DNA of 5,293 nt from Paracoccaceae bacterium. Lineage in GTDB: Bacteria; Pseudomonadota; Alphaproteobacteria; Rhodobacterales; Rhodobacteraceae. The translations under genes were made by a program, and so were the position numbers. The notes under the pieces were generated by a model, which was given only the letters and a program-made list of their open reading frames with translations, ran no database searches and was not told the origin of the DNA. The stretch lies in contig SKOX01000090.1 in assembly GCA_007119835.1 (NCBI GenBank), positions 1 through 5,293 of the forward strand, written 5' to 3'. Within the stretch, counting starts at the first letter, position 1; each line of letters starts with the position of its first letter. Shown one piece after another: positions 1-5,293 of this stretch.

Positions 1-1014
1 CTCAACCTCGCGATGCCGAAGGGCGAGTTCCTGACCATGCTCGGGCCCTCGGGCTCGGGGAAGACCACCTGCCTGATGATGCTGGCGGGCTTCGAGACGC
101 CGACCCACGGCGAGATCAAGCTCGGCGGCAGTCCGATCAACAACATCCCGCCGCACAAGCGCGGCATCGGCATGGTGTTCCAGAACTACGCGCTGTTCCC
201 GCACATGACGGTCGGCGAGAACCTCGCCTTCCCGCTGCAGGTGCGCAAGATGCCCAGGGCGGAGGTCGAGCAGCGGGTCAAGCGCGCGCTCGACATGGTG
301 CAGATGGGCGCCTTCGAGAACCGCCGGCCGGCGCAGCTCTCGGGCGGCCAGCAGCAGCGCATCGCGCTCGCCCGGGCGCTGGTCTTCGACCCCGAGCTCG
401 TGCTGATGGACGAGCCGCTCGGCGCGCTCGACAAGCAGCTCCGCGAGCACATGCAGTTCGAGATCAAGCACCTGCACGACCGCCTCGGCGTCACCGTGGT
501 TTACGTTACCCACGACCAGGGCGAGGCGCTGACGATGTCCGACCGGGTCGCGGTGTTCAACGACGGCAAGATCCAGCAGCTCGCGAGCCCCGAGGAGCTC
601 TACGAGCGGCCGCAGAACGCCTTCGTCGCCCAGTTCATCGGCGAAAACAACACCCTGCAGGGCACGGTGGAGACGCTCGACGGCGGCATCTGCACGGTGC
701 GCCTCGACGACGGCGAGGTGATCGACGCGGTTCCGGTCAACGTCTCGCGCCCCGGCGAGCGCACGACGCTGTCGATCCGGCCGGAGCGGGTCGAGGTCGA
801 CATCGAGCGGCTGCCCGAGGGCGCGCACACCCTGCACGCCGAGGTGATCGAGTTCATCTACATGGGCGACATCTTCCGCACCCGGCTGCGGGTCGCGGAC
901 AACGACGACTTCGTGGTCAAGTCCCGCAACAGCGGCGGACAGCGCAAGCTCGTCGCGGGCGAGAAGCTCGAGATCGGCTGGGCGCCGGAGGACTGCCGGG
1001 CCCTCGACGCGTGA
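1..1014 (+). CDS. ABC importer ATP-binding subunit, PotA-like (5' partial)
   Basis: ATPase that powers the importer encoded by the next three genes; it would sit on the cytoplasmic face as a dimer bound to the two permeases. The frame is open from base 1 (L-N-L-A-M-P-K-G-E-F), so the Met codon at 13 is internal and about 25-30 N-terminal residues lie outside the window. All nucleotide-binding motifs are visible: Walker A GPSGSGKTT (43-69), Q-loop VFQNYALFPHMTVGEN (about 175-222), signature LSGGQQQR (337-360), Walker B LVLMDEPLGALD (about 397-432) and the H-loop VVYVTHDQ (about 496-519). The C-terminal ~120 residues, from about QFIGENN onward (632-1011), fit the TOBE_2 regulatory domain typical of PotA/MalK-type importers; SIRPERVEV is a characteristic stretch. 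The stop is TGA at 1012-1014. Nothing looks degraded. The importer class is firm, but the substrate is not determined by this subunit. Confidence 0.95.
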   Translation, partial: LNLAMPKGEFLTMLGPSGSGKTTCLMMLAGFETPTHGEIKLGGSPINNIPPHKRGIGMVFQNYALFPHMTVGENLAFPLQVRKMPRAEVEQRVKRALDMVQMGAFENRRPAQLSGGQQQRIALARALVFDPELVLMDEPLGALDKQLREHMQFEIKHLHDRLGVTVVYVTHDQGEALTMSDRVAVFNDGKIQQLASPEELYERPQNAFVAQFIGENNTLQGTVETLDGGICTVRLDDGEVIDAVPVNVSRPGERTTLSIRPERVEVDIERLPEGAHTLHAEVIEFIYMGDIFRTRLRVADNDDFVVKSRNSGGQRKLVAGEKLEIGWAPEDCRALDA

Positions 1015-1082
1015 CGTGGTTGCGCTCGGCCCGCAGATCTGAAAAGCTGAGACATTGCAAAACAATACAGGGAGAAAGTCGA
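1015..1082 (+). promoter_or_regulatory. Leader and ribosome-binding site of the substrate-binding protein gene
   Basis: This 68-base gap separates the ATPase stop from the binding-protein start. An AGGGAGA Shine-Dalgarno sequence at 1069-1075 lies about 8 bases before ATG 1083 and settles that start. The stretch around 1041-1069 is clearly more A/T-rich than its surroundings (GCAAAACAATACAG), which is common in leaders of strongly translated genes and could hide a promoter. I could not find a convincing -35/-10 pair: TTGCGC at 1020-1025 has no good -10 partner at the right distance. The ribosome-binding site is well supported; a promoter here is only possible. Confidence 0.6.
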
Positions 1083-2204
1083 ATGAAACTTTCACGAGTG
1101 CTTGCCGGTGCTGCCAGCGTCTTCGCGCTCACGGCGGGAATGACGACCGGCGACGAGCTGCCGCCGTGCGAGAACTGCGCCGACACCATGGTGGCGGTCT
1201 CCTGGGGCGGCGCCTACCAGCGCAGCCAGCAGATGGCCTACACCATCCCCTATGCCGAGATGACCGGCGTCGACGTCGTCTGGGACGAGAGCTCGGCGGA
1301 GGCGGTCGCCCTGCTGCGCGCCCAGTCCGAGGCCGGCAACATCACCTGGGACGTGGTCGACGTCACCGGGGCCGATTCCATCCGGCTGTGCGACGACGGG
1401 CTGGCGATGCCGGTCGACCACGACGAGCTCCTCGCCGAGGCGCCTGACGGGACGCCGCCGACCGAGGACTTCGGCGAGACGATCGTCAGCGAGTGCTTCA
1501 TCCCGCAGATCGTGTTCTCCACCACCTTCGGCTATCGCCACGACCTGCTCGACGAGGAGCCGGACAGCGTCTGCGACGTCTTCGATCTCGAGCGCTTCCC
1601 CGGCCGCCGCGCGCTGGAGGCCCGTCCGATCGGCAACATGGAGTGGGCGCTGATCTGCGACGGCGTCGACATCGACGAGGTCTACGACGTGCTCGAGACC
1701 GACGAGGGCGTCGAGCGGGCGCTGGACAAGCTCGGTACCATCAAGTCCGAGGTGATCTGGTGGCAGGCCGGCGCCGAGACGCCGCAGCTTCTCGCCGACG
1801 GCGAGGTGGTGATGGGCTCGACCTACAACGGGCGCCTGTTCGCGGCGATCGAGGAGGAGGACCAGCCGATCTCCATGCTCTGGGAATGGCAGATGTTCGA
1901 CCTCGACGGCTGGATCATCCCCGAGGATCTGCCCGAGGACCGGCTGAACCGGGTCAAGCACTTCCTGCACTTCGCCACCGACACCCAGCGGCTCGCCGAC
2001 CAGGCGCGGTGGATCTCCTACGGCCCGGCGCGCGAGAGCTCGCAGCCGCTCGTCGGCGAGCATGCCGAGCTCGGCATCGAGATGGCCGAGCACATGCCGA
2101 CCCATCCCGACAACGCGGAGCGCACCTTCCTGTTCAACTACGAGTGGTGGGCGGACTACCGCGACGACATCGACGCGCGCTTCCAGTCCTGGCTGCTGCG
2201 CTGA
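1083..2204 (+). CDS. Periplasmic substrate-binding protein of a PotD-like ABC importer
   Basis: Extracytoplasmic receptor that delivers substrate to the two permeases. It has 373 residues, a usual length for family-1/PotD-type binding proteins (bacterial SBP_bac_8-like). The N-terminus (MKLSRVLAG, then a hydrophobic run to about residue 19) looks like a Sec signal peptide; the cleavage site is unclear because there is no clean AxA motif, and it probably lies between residues 18 and 24. Family-like stretches are VSWGGAYQRSQQ (39-50), ADSIRLCDDGLA (97-108), PQIVFSTTFGYR (141-152), FPGRRALE (172-179), WWQAGAETPQLLADGEV (226-242), GSTYNGR (245-251) and the C-terminal NYEWWADYRDDIDARFQ. There is no lipobox, so a soluble periplasmic protein is likely. 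Cysteines occur at 29, 32, 103, 138, 164 and 192. The mature part is very acidic (hand count about 73 Asp+Glu against about 22 Lys+Arg). ATG 1083 is chosen for its ribosome-binding site and signal peptide; an in-frame GTG at 1011 would add 24 non-signal residues. Polyamine is the family-default ligand but is not proven here. Confidence 0.93.
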   Translation: MKLSRVLAGAASVFALTAGMTTGDELPPCENCADTMVAVSWGGAYQRSQQMAYTIPYAEMTGVDVVWDESSAEAVALLRAQSEAGNITWDVVDVTGADSIRLCDDGLAMPVDHDELLAEAPDGTPPTEDFGETIVSECFIPQIVFSTTFGYRHDLLDEEPDSVCDVFDLERFPGRRALEARPIGNMEWALICDGVDIDEVYDVLETDEGVERALDKLGTIKSEVIWWQAGAETPQLLADGEVVMGSTYNGRLFAAIEEEDQPISMLWEWQMFDLDGWIIPEDLPEDRLNRVKHFLHFATDTQRLADQARWISYGPARESSQPLVGEHAELGIEMAEHMPTHPDNAERTFLFNYEWWADYRDDIDARFQSWLLR

Positions 2205-2213
2205 TCTGAGACC

Positions 2214-2243
2214 GGGCGGGGCCGAGCGGCCCCGCCCCCCTTT
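2214..2243 (+). terminator. Strong intercistronic hairpin between binding-protein and permease genes
   Basis: A perfect 10-bp inverted repeat, GGGCGGGGCC (2214-2223) and GGCCCCGCCC (2228-2237), with a 4-base GAGC loop, starts 9 bases after the binding-protein stop codon. It is followed by CCC and only three T residues (2241-2243), so it is a weak or partial intrinsic terminator at best. In ABC importer operons, hairpins at this position often protect the upstream mRNA from 3' exonucleases or lower read-through, giving an excess of binding protein over permease. The stem is seen directly; the role is inferred. Confidence 0.72.
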
Positions 2244-2259
2244 ACCGGGGGTGAAGGCG
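2236..2259 (+). promoter_or_regulatory. Ribosome-binding region of the first permease, with a possible masking hairpin
   Basis: The purine-rich stretch GGGGGTGAAGG (2247-2257) precedes ATG 2260. The GGGGGTG part is at a workable distance (about 7 bases), while GAAGG is too close. The same G-run (2247-2251) can pair with the C-run at 2236-2240 around a six-base TTTACC loop. That would hide the ribosome-binding site, and it competes with the upstream 2214-2237 stem for bases 2236-2237. The pairing is visible; any regulatory switching is a guess. Confidence 0.4.
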
Positions 2260-3585
2260 ATGGCCGACCAGACCGTTCCGCTCCACACCGTGCCCCATCC
2301 CGGGCGGAGCGCCACCGAGGAGCGGGCCGCGCCGGATGGGCCGATGCTCGCGGCCGACGGGCGGCCGCTCAAGGCCAGCCTCGCCCGCGCCCTGCGCCGC
2401 CAGAAGCTGAGCGCCTTCCTGCTGACGGCGCCGCTGCTCGCCTTCCTGCTCGTCGCCTTCGTGATCCCGATCGGCGACATGCTCCTGCGCTCGGTCGACA
2501 ACCGCATCGTGCCGGAGACCCTGCCGCGCACCACCCAGATGCTGGGACACTGGGACGCGCGCGCCGGCGACCTGCCGCCCGAGCCGGTGTTCGAGGCGCT
2601 CTACGTCGACCTCCAGGAGGCGGCGGATGCCCGCATGCACACCCGCCTCGGCTCGCGGCTGAACTACGACCTGCCGGGCATCTCGTCGGTCTTCCGCGGC
2701 GCGCCGCGCGCGCTGCAGGCCATGGACCCCGACCAGCCGCTGCGCGAGCAGTTCATCGACGCCAACCGCGCCTGGGGCGAGATGCAGACCTGGCAGACGA
2801 TCCGCGCGCTGTCGGGGCACTACACCGCCGGCTACTTCCTCAGCGCGGCCGACATGCGCCCGGCGGCGGACGGCGGCGTCGAACTGGTGCCGGAGCGACA
2901 GCGCATCTACGCGCAGCTGTTCCTGCGCACGCTGGTGCTCAGCCTCACCATCACCGCCCTCACCCTGATCCTCGGCTATCCGATCGCCTACCTGATCGCG
3001 AGCCAGCCGCTGCGCACCGCCAACCTGCTGCTGATCCTCGTTCTGCTGCCGTTCTGGACGTCGCTGCTGGTGCGCACCTCGTCGTGGAAGGTGCTGCTGC
3101 AGCAGCAGGGCGTGGTCAACGACCTGCTGGTCTGGATCGGGATCGTCTCCGACGCCAACCGGCTGGTGATGATGAACAACTGGATCGGCACCGTGGTGGC
3201 GATGACCCACATCCTGCTGCCGTTCATGATCCTGCCGCTGTTCTCGGTGATGAAGACGATCCCGCCGACCTACGTGCGCGCGGCGAAGTCGCTCGGCGCC
3301 AACGACTGGACGGCGTTCTGGCGGGTCTACTTCCCGCAGTCGATCCCCGGCATCGGCGCCGGCGCGGTGCTCGTCTTCATCCTGGCCATCGGCTACTACA
3401 TCACGCCGGCGCTGGTCGGCGGCACCGACGGCATCTTCATCTCCAACCGGATCGCCTTCCACATCTCGACCTCGCTGAACTGGGGGCTCGCAGCGGCGCT
3501 CGGCGCGATCCTGCTGGTCGCGGTCCTGGTGATCTTCTGGGTCTACGACCGCATGGTCGGCATCGACAACGTCAAGCTGGGCTGA
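2260..3585 (+). CDS. ABC importer permease, PotB/YdcU-like, with large periplasmic insert
   Basis: One of the two inner-membrane channel subunits of the importer (BPD_transp_1 family), 441 residues. A long N-terminal cytoplasmic tail (1-50) leads into six predicted helices at about 52-74, 221-247, 253-272, 308-330, 361-385 and 407-428. The ATPase-coupling EAA loop is seen as RAAKSLGANDW...VYFPQSIPG (340-364), with the usual leading Glu replaced by Arg. Roughly 145 residues (about 75-220) separate the first two helices, so the protein is much longer than classical PotB (about 280 residues). The insert is hydrophilic, lacks cysteine and is rich in Asp, Glu, Arg and aromatic residues. ATG 2260 is preferred; the in-frame GTG at 2251 has no ribosome-binding site, and starts further upstream would overlap the binding-protein gene. 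The stop TGA at 3583-3585 lies four bases before the next start, so the two permeases are probably translationally coupled. Confidence 0.93.
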   Translation: MADQTVPLHTVPHPGRSATEERAAPDGPMLAADGRPLKASLARALRRQKLSAFLLTAPLLAFLLVAFVIPIGDMLLRSVDNRIVPETLPRTTQMLGHWDARAGDLPPEPVFEALYVDLQEAADARMHTRLGSRLNYDLPGISSVFRGAPRALQAMDPDQPLREQFIDANRAWGEMQTWQTIRALSGHYTAGYFLSAADMRPAADGGVELVPERQRIYAQLFLRTLVLSLTITALTLILGYPIAYLIASQPLRTANLLLILVLLPFWTSLLVRTSSWKVLLQQQGVVNDLLVWIGIVSDANRLVMMNNWIGTVVAMTHILLPFMILPLFSVMKTIPPTYVRAAKSLGANDWTAFWRVYFPQSIPGIGAGAVLVFILAIGYYITPALVGGTDGIFISNRIAFHISTSLNWGLAAALGAILLVAVLVIFWVYDRMVGIDNVKLG

Positions 3586-3589
3586 GGAC
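3584..3589 (+). promoter_or_regulatory. Overlapping ribosome-binding site and stop codon between the two permeases
   Basis: GAGGA (3584-3588) shares bases with the TGA stop of the first permease and ends almost against ATG 3590. This spacing is shorter than ideal, which suggests that the second permease depends on ribosomes finishing the first one. The start at 3590 is still secure: the next in-frame Met codons fall inside or after the first membrane helix. Confidence 0.5.
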
Positions 3590-4444
3590 ATGGCCGATTT
3601 TCCCTCCTACACCTCGACGGGGCAGAAGGCTTGGCACTACGGCTTCCGGGTGATCTGCGGCGCGATCTTCTTCTTTCTGGTCGCGCCGATCGTCGTGATC
3701 ATCCCGCTGAGCTTCAACGCGACGATGTTCTTCACCTTCACGCCGGAGATGCTGCGCCTCGACCCGGCGGGCTACAGCCTGCGCCACTACCGCGACTTCC
3801 TCGAGTCTCCGGAGTGGCAGCGCGCGCTGCGAAACTCGATCCAGATCGCGCCGGTGGCGACGCTGCTGGCGGTCACCTTCGGCACGCTGGCCGCCATCGG
3901 CCTGTCCCAGCGGCACGTGCCGTTCAAGCGCGCGATCATGGCGGTGATGATCTCGCCGATGATCGTGCCTCTGATCATCTCGGCGACCGGCATGTTCTTC
4001 TTTTATTCGAAGATCGGCCTGCAGGGCACCTACTGGGGCATCGTGCTCGCCCACGCCGTGCTCGGGGTGCCGTTCGTGATCATCACCGTGACGGCGACGC
4101 TGGTGGGCTTCGACAACTCCCTGACCCGGGCGTCGGCGAGCCTCGGCGCGGGGCCGGTGCGGACCTTCTTCAAGGTGCAGATGCCGCTGATCCTGCCGGG
4201 CGTGATCTCGGGCGGCCTGTTCGCCTTCATCACCTCGTTCGACGAGGTGGTGATCGTGATGTTCGTCGGTTCGGCGCAGCAGCAGACGCTGCCGTGGCGG
4301 ATGTTCACCGGCCTGCGCGAGCAGATCTCGCCGACCATCCTTGCCGTAGCAACGATCCTGGTGGTGCTGTCCATCCTGCTGCTGACGGTGCTCGAACTGC
4401 TGCGCCGGCGCTCGGAACGCATCCGCGGGGTCACGCCGGCGTGA
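3590..4444 (+). CDS. ABC importer permease, PotC/YdcV-like
   Basis: Second inner-membrane channel subunit, 284 residues, the usual size for PotC-type permeases. Six predicted helices lie at about 18-42, 83-105, 113-138, 148-170, 202-226 and 249-271. The coupling loop reads RASASLGAGPVRTFF...PLILPG (180-204), an EAA motif in which Arg again replaces the leading Glu. The segment FAFITSFDEVVIVMFV (211-226) is characteristic of the PotC/YdcV branch, as is the SPMIVPLIISATGMFFFYS stretch (122-140). The C-terminus is basic (LRRRSERIRG), consistent with a cytoplasmic end under the positive-inside rule. It pairs with the preceding permease to form the heterodimeric pore and is the last gene of the operon; the convergent gene ends 75 bases further on. 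I see no frameshift or missing segment. Confidence 0.94.
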   Translation: MADFPSYTSTGQKAWHYGFRVICGAIFFFLVAPIVVIIPLSFNATMFFTFTPEMLRLDPAGYSLRHYRDFLESPEWQRALRNSIQIAPVATLLAVTFGTLAAIGLSQRHVPFKRAIMAVMISPMIVPLIISATGMFFFYSKIGLQGTYWGIVLAHAVLGVPFVIITVTATLVGFDNSLTRASASLGAGPVRTFFKVQMPLILPGVISGGLFAFITSFDEVVIVMFVGSAQQQTLPWRMFTGLREQISPTILAVATILVVLSILLLTVLELLRRRSERIRGVTPA

Positions 4445-4456
4445 CCCCGGTTAAGG

Positions 4457-4497
4457 GTCGCGGAGCGACGCAGGGCCCTGCTCTGTCTGCGGTTTTT
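4457..4497 (+). terminator. Probable transcription terminator of the ABC importer operon
   Basis: Two stems lie just after the last permease stop. GTCGC-GGA-GCGAC (4457-4469) is a tight 5-bp hairpin. CGCAG (4469-4473) can pair with CTGCG (4487-4491), and this pairing is followed one base later by TTTTT (4493-4497). The interval also contains the perfect palindrome GCAGGGCCCTGC (4470-4481), which offers an alternative fold. The T-tract after a GC-rich stem fits intrinsic termination on the + strand; the exact stem is uncertain. Confidence 0.55.
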
Positions 4498-4504
4498 GGG
4501 GATC

Positions 4505-4519
4505 GCCGGCGAGCCCGGC
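4505..4519 (-). other. Small hairpin at the 3' end of serB
   Basis: GCCGG (4505-4509) and CCGGC (4515-4519) form a 5-bp stem with a 5-base loop directly after the serB stop when read on the - strand. The following - strand bases are A-rich, not T-rich, so this is not a typical intrinsic terminator for serB. It may protect the mRNA 3' end or be chance in GC-rich DNA. Confidence 0.25.
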
Positions 4520-5293
4520 TCAGTCGGGCAGCCACTCCGTCTCGGGGATGCCCTGAAGCGCCAGCACGGCGGTGAGGTCGGAGTGGTCGAGCCGCGCCGC
4601 CGCGGCCTCGACCAGCGCCGGCTTGGCGCGATAGGCGACGCCGAGGCCGGCCGCCCGCACCATGTCGAGGTCGTTGGCGCCGTCGCCGACCGCCACCGCC
4701 GCCTCCGGCCCGACGCCGAGCCGGGCGCAGAGCCCGTCGAGCGCCTCACGCTTCGCCGCCCGGCCGAGGATCGGACGGACGACCTTGCCGGTCAGCACGC
4801 CACCCGCGGCCTCGAGGCGGTTCGCCCGGTTCTCGGCGAAGCCCGCCGCCGCCGCCACGCGCTCGGTGAAGTAGGTGAACCCGCCCGAGACGAGCGCGGT
4901 CACAGCCCCGCAAGCGGCCATCGTCCGCACCAGCGTCCGCGCGCCGGGATTGAGCCGCACGCGCTCCTCGTAGGCGCGCGCCAGCACTGCCTCGGACAGC
5001 CCTGCGAGCAGCTGGACCCGCGCCTCGAGCGCCGCCTCGAAGTCGAGTTCGCCCCGCATCGCCGCCTCGGTCACCGCGGCGACCGCCTCGCGCACGCCCG
5101 CGAAGTCGGCGAGCTCGTCGATGCACTCGACGCCGATGATGGTCGAGTCCATGTCGGCGATGAGGATGCGCTTGCGCCGCCCCTCGGCCGGGACGACGTT
5201 CGCGTCGACCGCCGCGCCCGGCAGCAGCGCGCGGGGATCGAAGCCCGCGGGCGGCGCGCCGACAAAGCCGATCTCGAGCGCACCCGCCGCCAG
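4520..5293 (-). CDS. serB: Phosphoserine phosphatase SerB (5' partial)
   Basis: Cytoplasmic HAD-superfamily enzyme that removes phosphate from O-phosphoserine, the last step of serine synthesis. The - strand frame is open from the window edge (5293) to TGA at 4522-4520, giving 257 residues. The Met at 5152 lies inside the catalytic motif and cannot be the start. HAD motif I is IADMDSTII (residues 45-53), with nucleophile Asp47 and acid/base Asp49. It is followed by GVECIDELADFAG, where the Glu is typical of substrate binding in SerB. MRGELDFEAAL (79-89) is the cap signature, motif II is VSGGF (135-139), the motif III lysine is in RAAKREAL (Lys181), and motif IV is GDGANDLDMV (203-212). Alphaproteobacterial SerB proteins are about 290 residues, so roughly 30-40 N-terminal residues of the variable ACT-like region are missing beyond the window. 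It runs convergently to the importer operon with no visible functional tie. Confidence 0.96.
   Translation of the reverse strand: MAAGALEIGFVGAPPAGFDPRALLPGAAVDANVVPAEGRRKRILIADMDSTIIGVECIDELADFAGVREAVAAVTEAAMRGELDFEAALEARVQLLAGLSEAVLARAYEERVRLNPGARTLVRTMAACGAVTALVSGGFTYFTERVAAAAGFAENRANRLEAAGGVLTGKVVRPILGRAAKREALDGLCARLGVGPEAAVAVGDGANDLDMVRAAGLGVAYRAKPALVEAAAARLDHSDLTAVLALQGIPETEWLPD

Noticed and set aside
1020..1050. A sigma-70-like promoter with TTGCGC as -35.
   Set aside because: The sequence at the expected -10 distance (around 1043-1048, AAAGCT) is a poor match, so I do not call a promoter.
1011..1082. An in-frame GTG at 1011 that would start the binding protein 24 residues earlier and overlap the ATPase stop.
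   Set aside because: The added residues are polar and basic and would bury the signal peptide, while ATG 1083 has a good Shine-Dalgarno sequence at the right distance.
2062..2259. Permease start upstream of 2260, inside the binding-protein gene.
   Set aside because: The extra sequence is an out-of-frame reading of the binding-protein gene and the hairpin region and contains no membrane or domain signal.
1092..2534. Long open frame on the - strand opposite the binding-protein gene.
   Set aside because: It is a mirror of a GC-rich coding frame: low-complexity Arg/Ala/Val/Gly-rich translation, no recognisable domain, and fully covered by a well-identified gene.
2242..3591. Long open frame on the - strand opposite the first permease gene.
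   Set aside because: The translation is repetitive, rich in Arg, Gln, His and Asp, with no domain; this is the expected antisense shadow of a GC-rich membrane-protein gene.
4520..5152. SerB starting at the Met codon at 5152.
   Set aside because: That Met lies inside the catalytic D-M-D-S-T motif, so this start would remove the nucleophilic Asp; the frame continues upstream to the window edge.

Overview
The window is GC-rich (roughly 70 % by eye). It holds a four-gene ABC importer operon on the + strand, followed by a convergent serB gene on the - strand. Codon usage (strong G/C at third positions) and the protein styles point to an alphaproteobacterium, most likely a Rhodobacterales/Rhodobacteraceae-type organism. 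This placement rests on recognising the families, not on a database search.

Layout: (1) positions 1-1014, the ATP-binding subunit, cut at its N-terminus by the window edge; (2) 1083-2204, a periplasmic substrate-binding protein of the PotD/family-1 type, very acidic and with six cysteines; (3) 2260-3585, the first permease (PotB/YdcU-like), with an unusually large predicted periplasmic segment between its first two membrane helices; (4) 3590-4444, the second permease (PotC/YdcV-like); (5) 5293-4520 on the - strand, phosphoserine phosphatase SerB, cut at its N-terminus by the window edge.

The first four genes encode every part of one importer of the spermidine/putrescine (PotABCD-like) class. 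The binding protein captures a substrate in the periplasm, the two permeases form the channel, and the ATPase drives transport. The real substrate cannot be read from the sequence. Polyamines are the family default, but many members take other small cationic or amino-acid-like compounds. A strong GC-rich hairpin sits between the binding-protein gene and the permease genes. It is probably a partial terminator or mRNA-stabilising element that makes more binding protein than permease, and a second possible hairpin beside it would cover the permease ribosome-binding region.

The 75-base space between the converging operon and serB holds a likely terminator with a T5 tract. serB makes serine from phosphoserine and has no evident functional link to the importer. 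I see no mobile element, CRISPR array, tRNA or rRNA, and no convincing undescribed system. The points most worth a second look are the intercistronic RNA structure, the large periplasmic insert of the first permease, and the acidic, cysteine-containing binding protein.
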